Below are positions 6,873 through 7,818 of a stretch of 7,818 nucleotides of DNA, piece by piece; position 1 is the first letter of the stretch, and every line of letters begins with the position of its first letter. The position numbers and the translations under genes are program-made. Under the pieces are notes generated by a model, which saw only the letters and a list, made by a program, of their open reading frames with translations, made no database searches and was not told where the DNA came from. Source of the DNA: Candidatus Halomonas stercoripullorum (lineage in GTDB: Bacteria > Pseudomonadota > Gammaproteobacteria > Pseudomonadales > Halomonadaceae); NCBI GenBank assembly GCA_019114645.1, contig DXFC01000061.1:1-7818 (forward strand), read 5' to 3'.

Positions 6873-6897
6873 CAGCCATATCATGGGCCATGGGCTG
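6873..6897 (+). terminator. Weak hairpin downstream of the ABC operon
   Basis: CAGCC (6873-6877) pairs with GGCTG (6893-6897) around an inner CATGG-G-CCATG palindrome, followed by TCTTGTC. The stem is interrupted by an unpaired ATAT bulge and the T-tract is poor, so it is at best a weak terminator for the plus-strand operon. The strong hairpin at 6930-6961 may also block read-through. Confidence 0.25.
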
Positions 6898-6920
6898 TCT
6901 TGTCATCTCAAGTCGGCTTG

Positions 6921-6961
6921 CATAAACAAACGCCCGTATCCTGGTGCCAGGATGCGGGCGT
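6921..6961 (-). terminator. Strong intrinsic terminator of the TRAP permease gene
   Basis: A 15-base-pair stem (6930-6944 with 6947-6961) has a single wobble or mismatch position and a 2-base apex (practically a 4-base loop). Read on the minus strand it is followed by TTTGTTTATG, a T-rich run. It begins 22 bases after the TRAP gene stop codon. On the plus strand the same stem has no T-tract after it, so it is directional, though it may still slow read-through from the ABC operon. Confidence 0.85.
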
Positions 6962-6983
6962 AGCAGTGGAGTACCGTTAGAGG

Positions 6984-7817
6984 TTAGTAACCGAGCAGCA
7001 TCGAGGGCAGGCCGGTGACCAGTACCGGGAAGAACGACATCAGCACGCAGGCGAACAGAATTAGCGCTACAAAGGGAATGACAGCTTTGTAGAGATCAAT
7101 GATCTCGACCCCTTTGGGCGCGACGCCTTTCATATAAAACAGTGCGTAACCGAATGGCGGAGTGAGGAACGAGGTCTGCAGCACGACGGCGACCATGACC
7201 ACGAACCACAGCATATCCACGCCCATATCGGCAACGATCGGCAGCATGATGGGGAAGCTCAGCAGTACGATCCCGGTCCAGTCGAGGAACATGCCCAGCA
7301 CGAACACCAGGAAGAACATGAAAATTAATGCTCCAATGGTGCCGCCCGGCATGGCCATGACCATATTGTTGATCACCTCCATACCGCCGCCGCGCGAGAA
7401 TACCCCGGTAAAGGCGGTGGCCCCGACCAGTACCAACATCACCATGGTGGTGGTCTTGCTGGCATCAATCAGGGTATGAAAGCAGGTGGTCAGCTTACGA
7501 TCACCGAAGATCAGGAATAGCAGGAAGGCGATACCCACACCGATGGCCGAAGCCTCGGTAGCGGTGGCGATACCCATGAACAGCGAACCCAATACACCCA
7601 GGATCAGCGTCATCGGTGGCAGCACATACTTGGCCAGCATTTTCAGCAGCTCACCAGTGGAGACGTTGGCACGCTCCTCGGGCGGTACTACCGGGCCATA
7701 GCTGGGCTTCAAGTAGCAGATGATCAAGACGTAGAGAGCATACATCGAGCCTAACATCACCCCTGGCACCATAGCTCCCGCGAACAGTGCACCCACCGAG
7801 ACCGGCGAGTAGCTGGC
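6984..7817 (-). CDS. TRAP transporter large permease, DctM family (5' end outside window)
   Basis: The C-terminal ~278 residues of the large membrane subunit of a tripartite ATP-independent periplasmic (TRAP) transporter, which couples solute uptake to a sodium gradient using a separate periplasmic binding protein and a small membrane subunit. The frame is open through the right window edge (ASYSPVSVGALFAGAMVPG), so the GTG at 7796-7794 is internal. Family features seen are SVGALFAGAMVPG, PPEERA in the long cytoplasmic loop, ATEASAIGV, the GMFLDWTGI stretch and SFLTPPFGYALFYMKG, which match DctM-type proteins and most resemble the mannitol/chloroaromatic-type TRAP subgroup. Many hydrophobic segments are present. 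The C-terminus is complete, ending in TAA at 6986-6984, with a strong terminator just beyond. The small subunit and binding-protein genes would lie further right. The substrate cannot be told from this part. Confidence 0.92.
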   Translation of the reverse strand, partial: ASYSPVSVGALFAGAMVPGVMLGSMYALYVLIICYLKPSYGPVVPPEERANVSTGELLKMLAKYVLPPMTLILGVLGSLFMGIATATEASAIGVGIAFLLFLIFGDRKLTTCFHTLIDASKTTTMVMLVLVGATAFTGVFSRGGGMEVINNMVMAMPGGTIGALIFMFFLVFVLGMFLDWTGIVLLSFPIMLPIVADMGVDMLWFVVMVAVVLQTSFLTPPFGYALFYMKGVAPKGVEIIDLYKAVIPFVALILFACVLMSFFPVLVTGLPSMLLGY

Positions 7818-7818
7818 C

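Overview
The window comes from a GC-rich gammaproteobacterial chromosome. The proteins, the gene mix (a polyamine-type ABC transporter beside a TRAP transporter, and a CtaG/DUF2243 pair) and the codon use best suit a halophilic member of the Halomonadaceae (Halomonas or a relative). This is an inference from recognisable families, not from a marker gene. No mobile element, CRISPR array, rRNA or tRNA was seen.

Layout, left to right. (1) Positions 2-1138, + strand: the 3' part of pncB (nicotinate phosphoribosyltransferase, NAD salvage), cut at its 5' end by the window edge. (2) Positions 1061-2512, - strand: a two-gene membrane-protein operon. A DUF2243 protein is read first, followed 3 bases later by a CtaG-type cytochrome c oxidase assembly protein. 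The ctaG 3' end runs convergently 78 bases into pncB. (3) Positions 2513-2782: a divergent intergenic region with a palindromic operator-like site resembling BetI boxes. (4) Positions 2783-6814, + strand: a complete PotD/A/B/C-family ABC importer. It has a Tat-exported binding protein, an intrinsic terminator, an ATPase and two permeases. The last three genes overlap by a few bases and are translationally coupled. (5) Positions 6984-7817, - strand: the C-terminal part of a TRAP transporter large permease (DctM family), with a strong intrinsic terminator at 6921-6961 between it and the ABC operon.

How the genes work together: the ABC operon is a self-sufficient high-affinity uptake system. The binding protein captures the ligand in the periplasm, two EAA-loop permeases form the channel and the ATPase drives transport. 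Its family is clear but its ligand is not. The acidic residues that hold the amine in E. coli PotD appear to be replaced, and the upstream site hints at choline/betaine-type regulation. The CtaG/DUF2243 pair probably serves respiratory oxidase maturation in the inner membrane. The window looks mostly ordinary. The points most worth a second look are the ABC transporter's ligand and operator, the histidine-rich DUF2243 partner of CtaG, and the overlapping, stop-free tail of ctaG.
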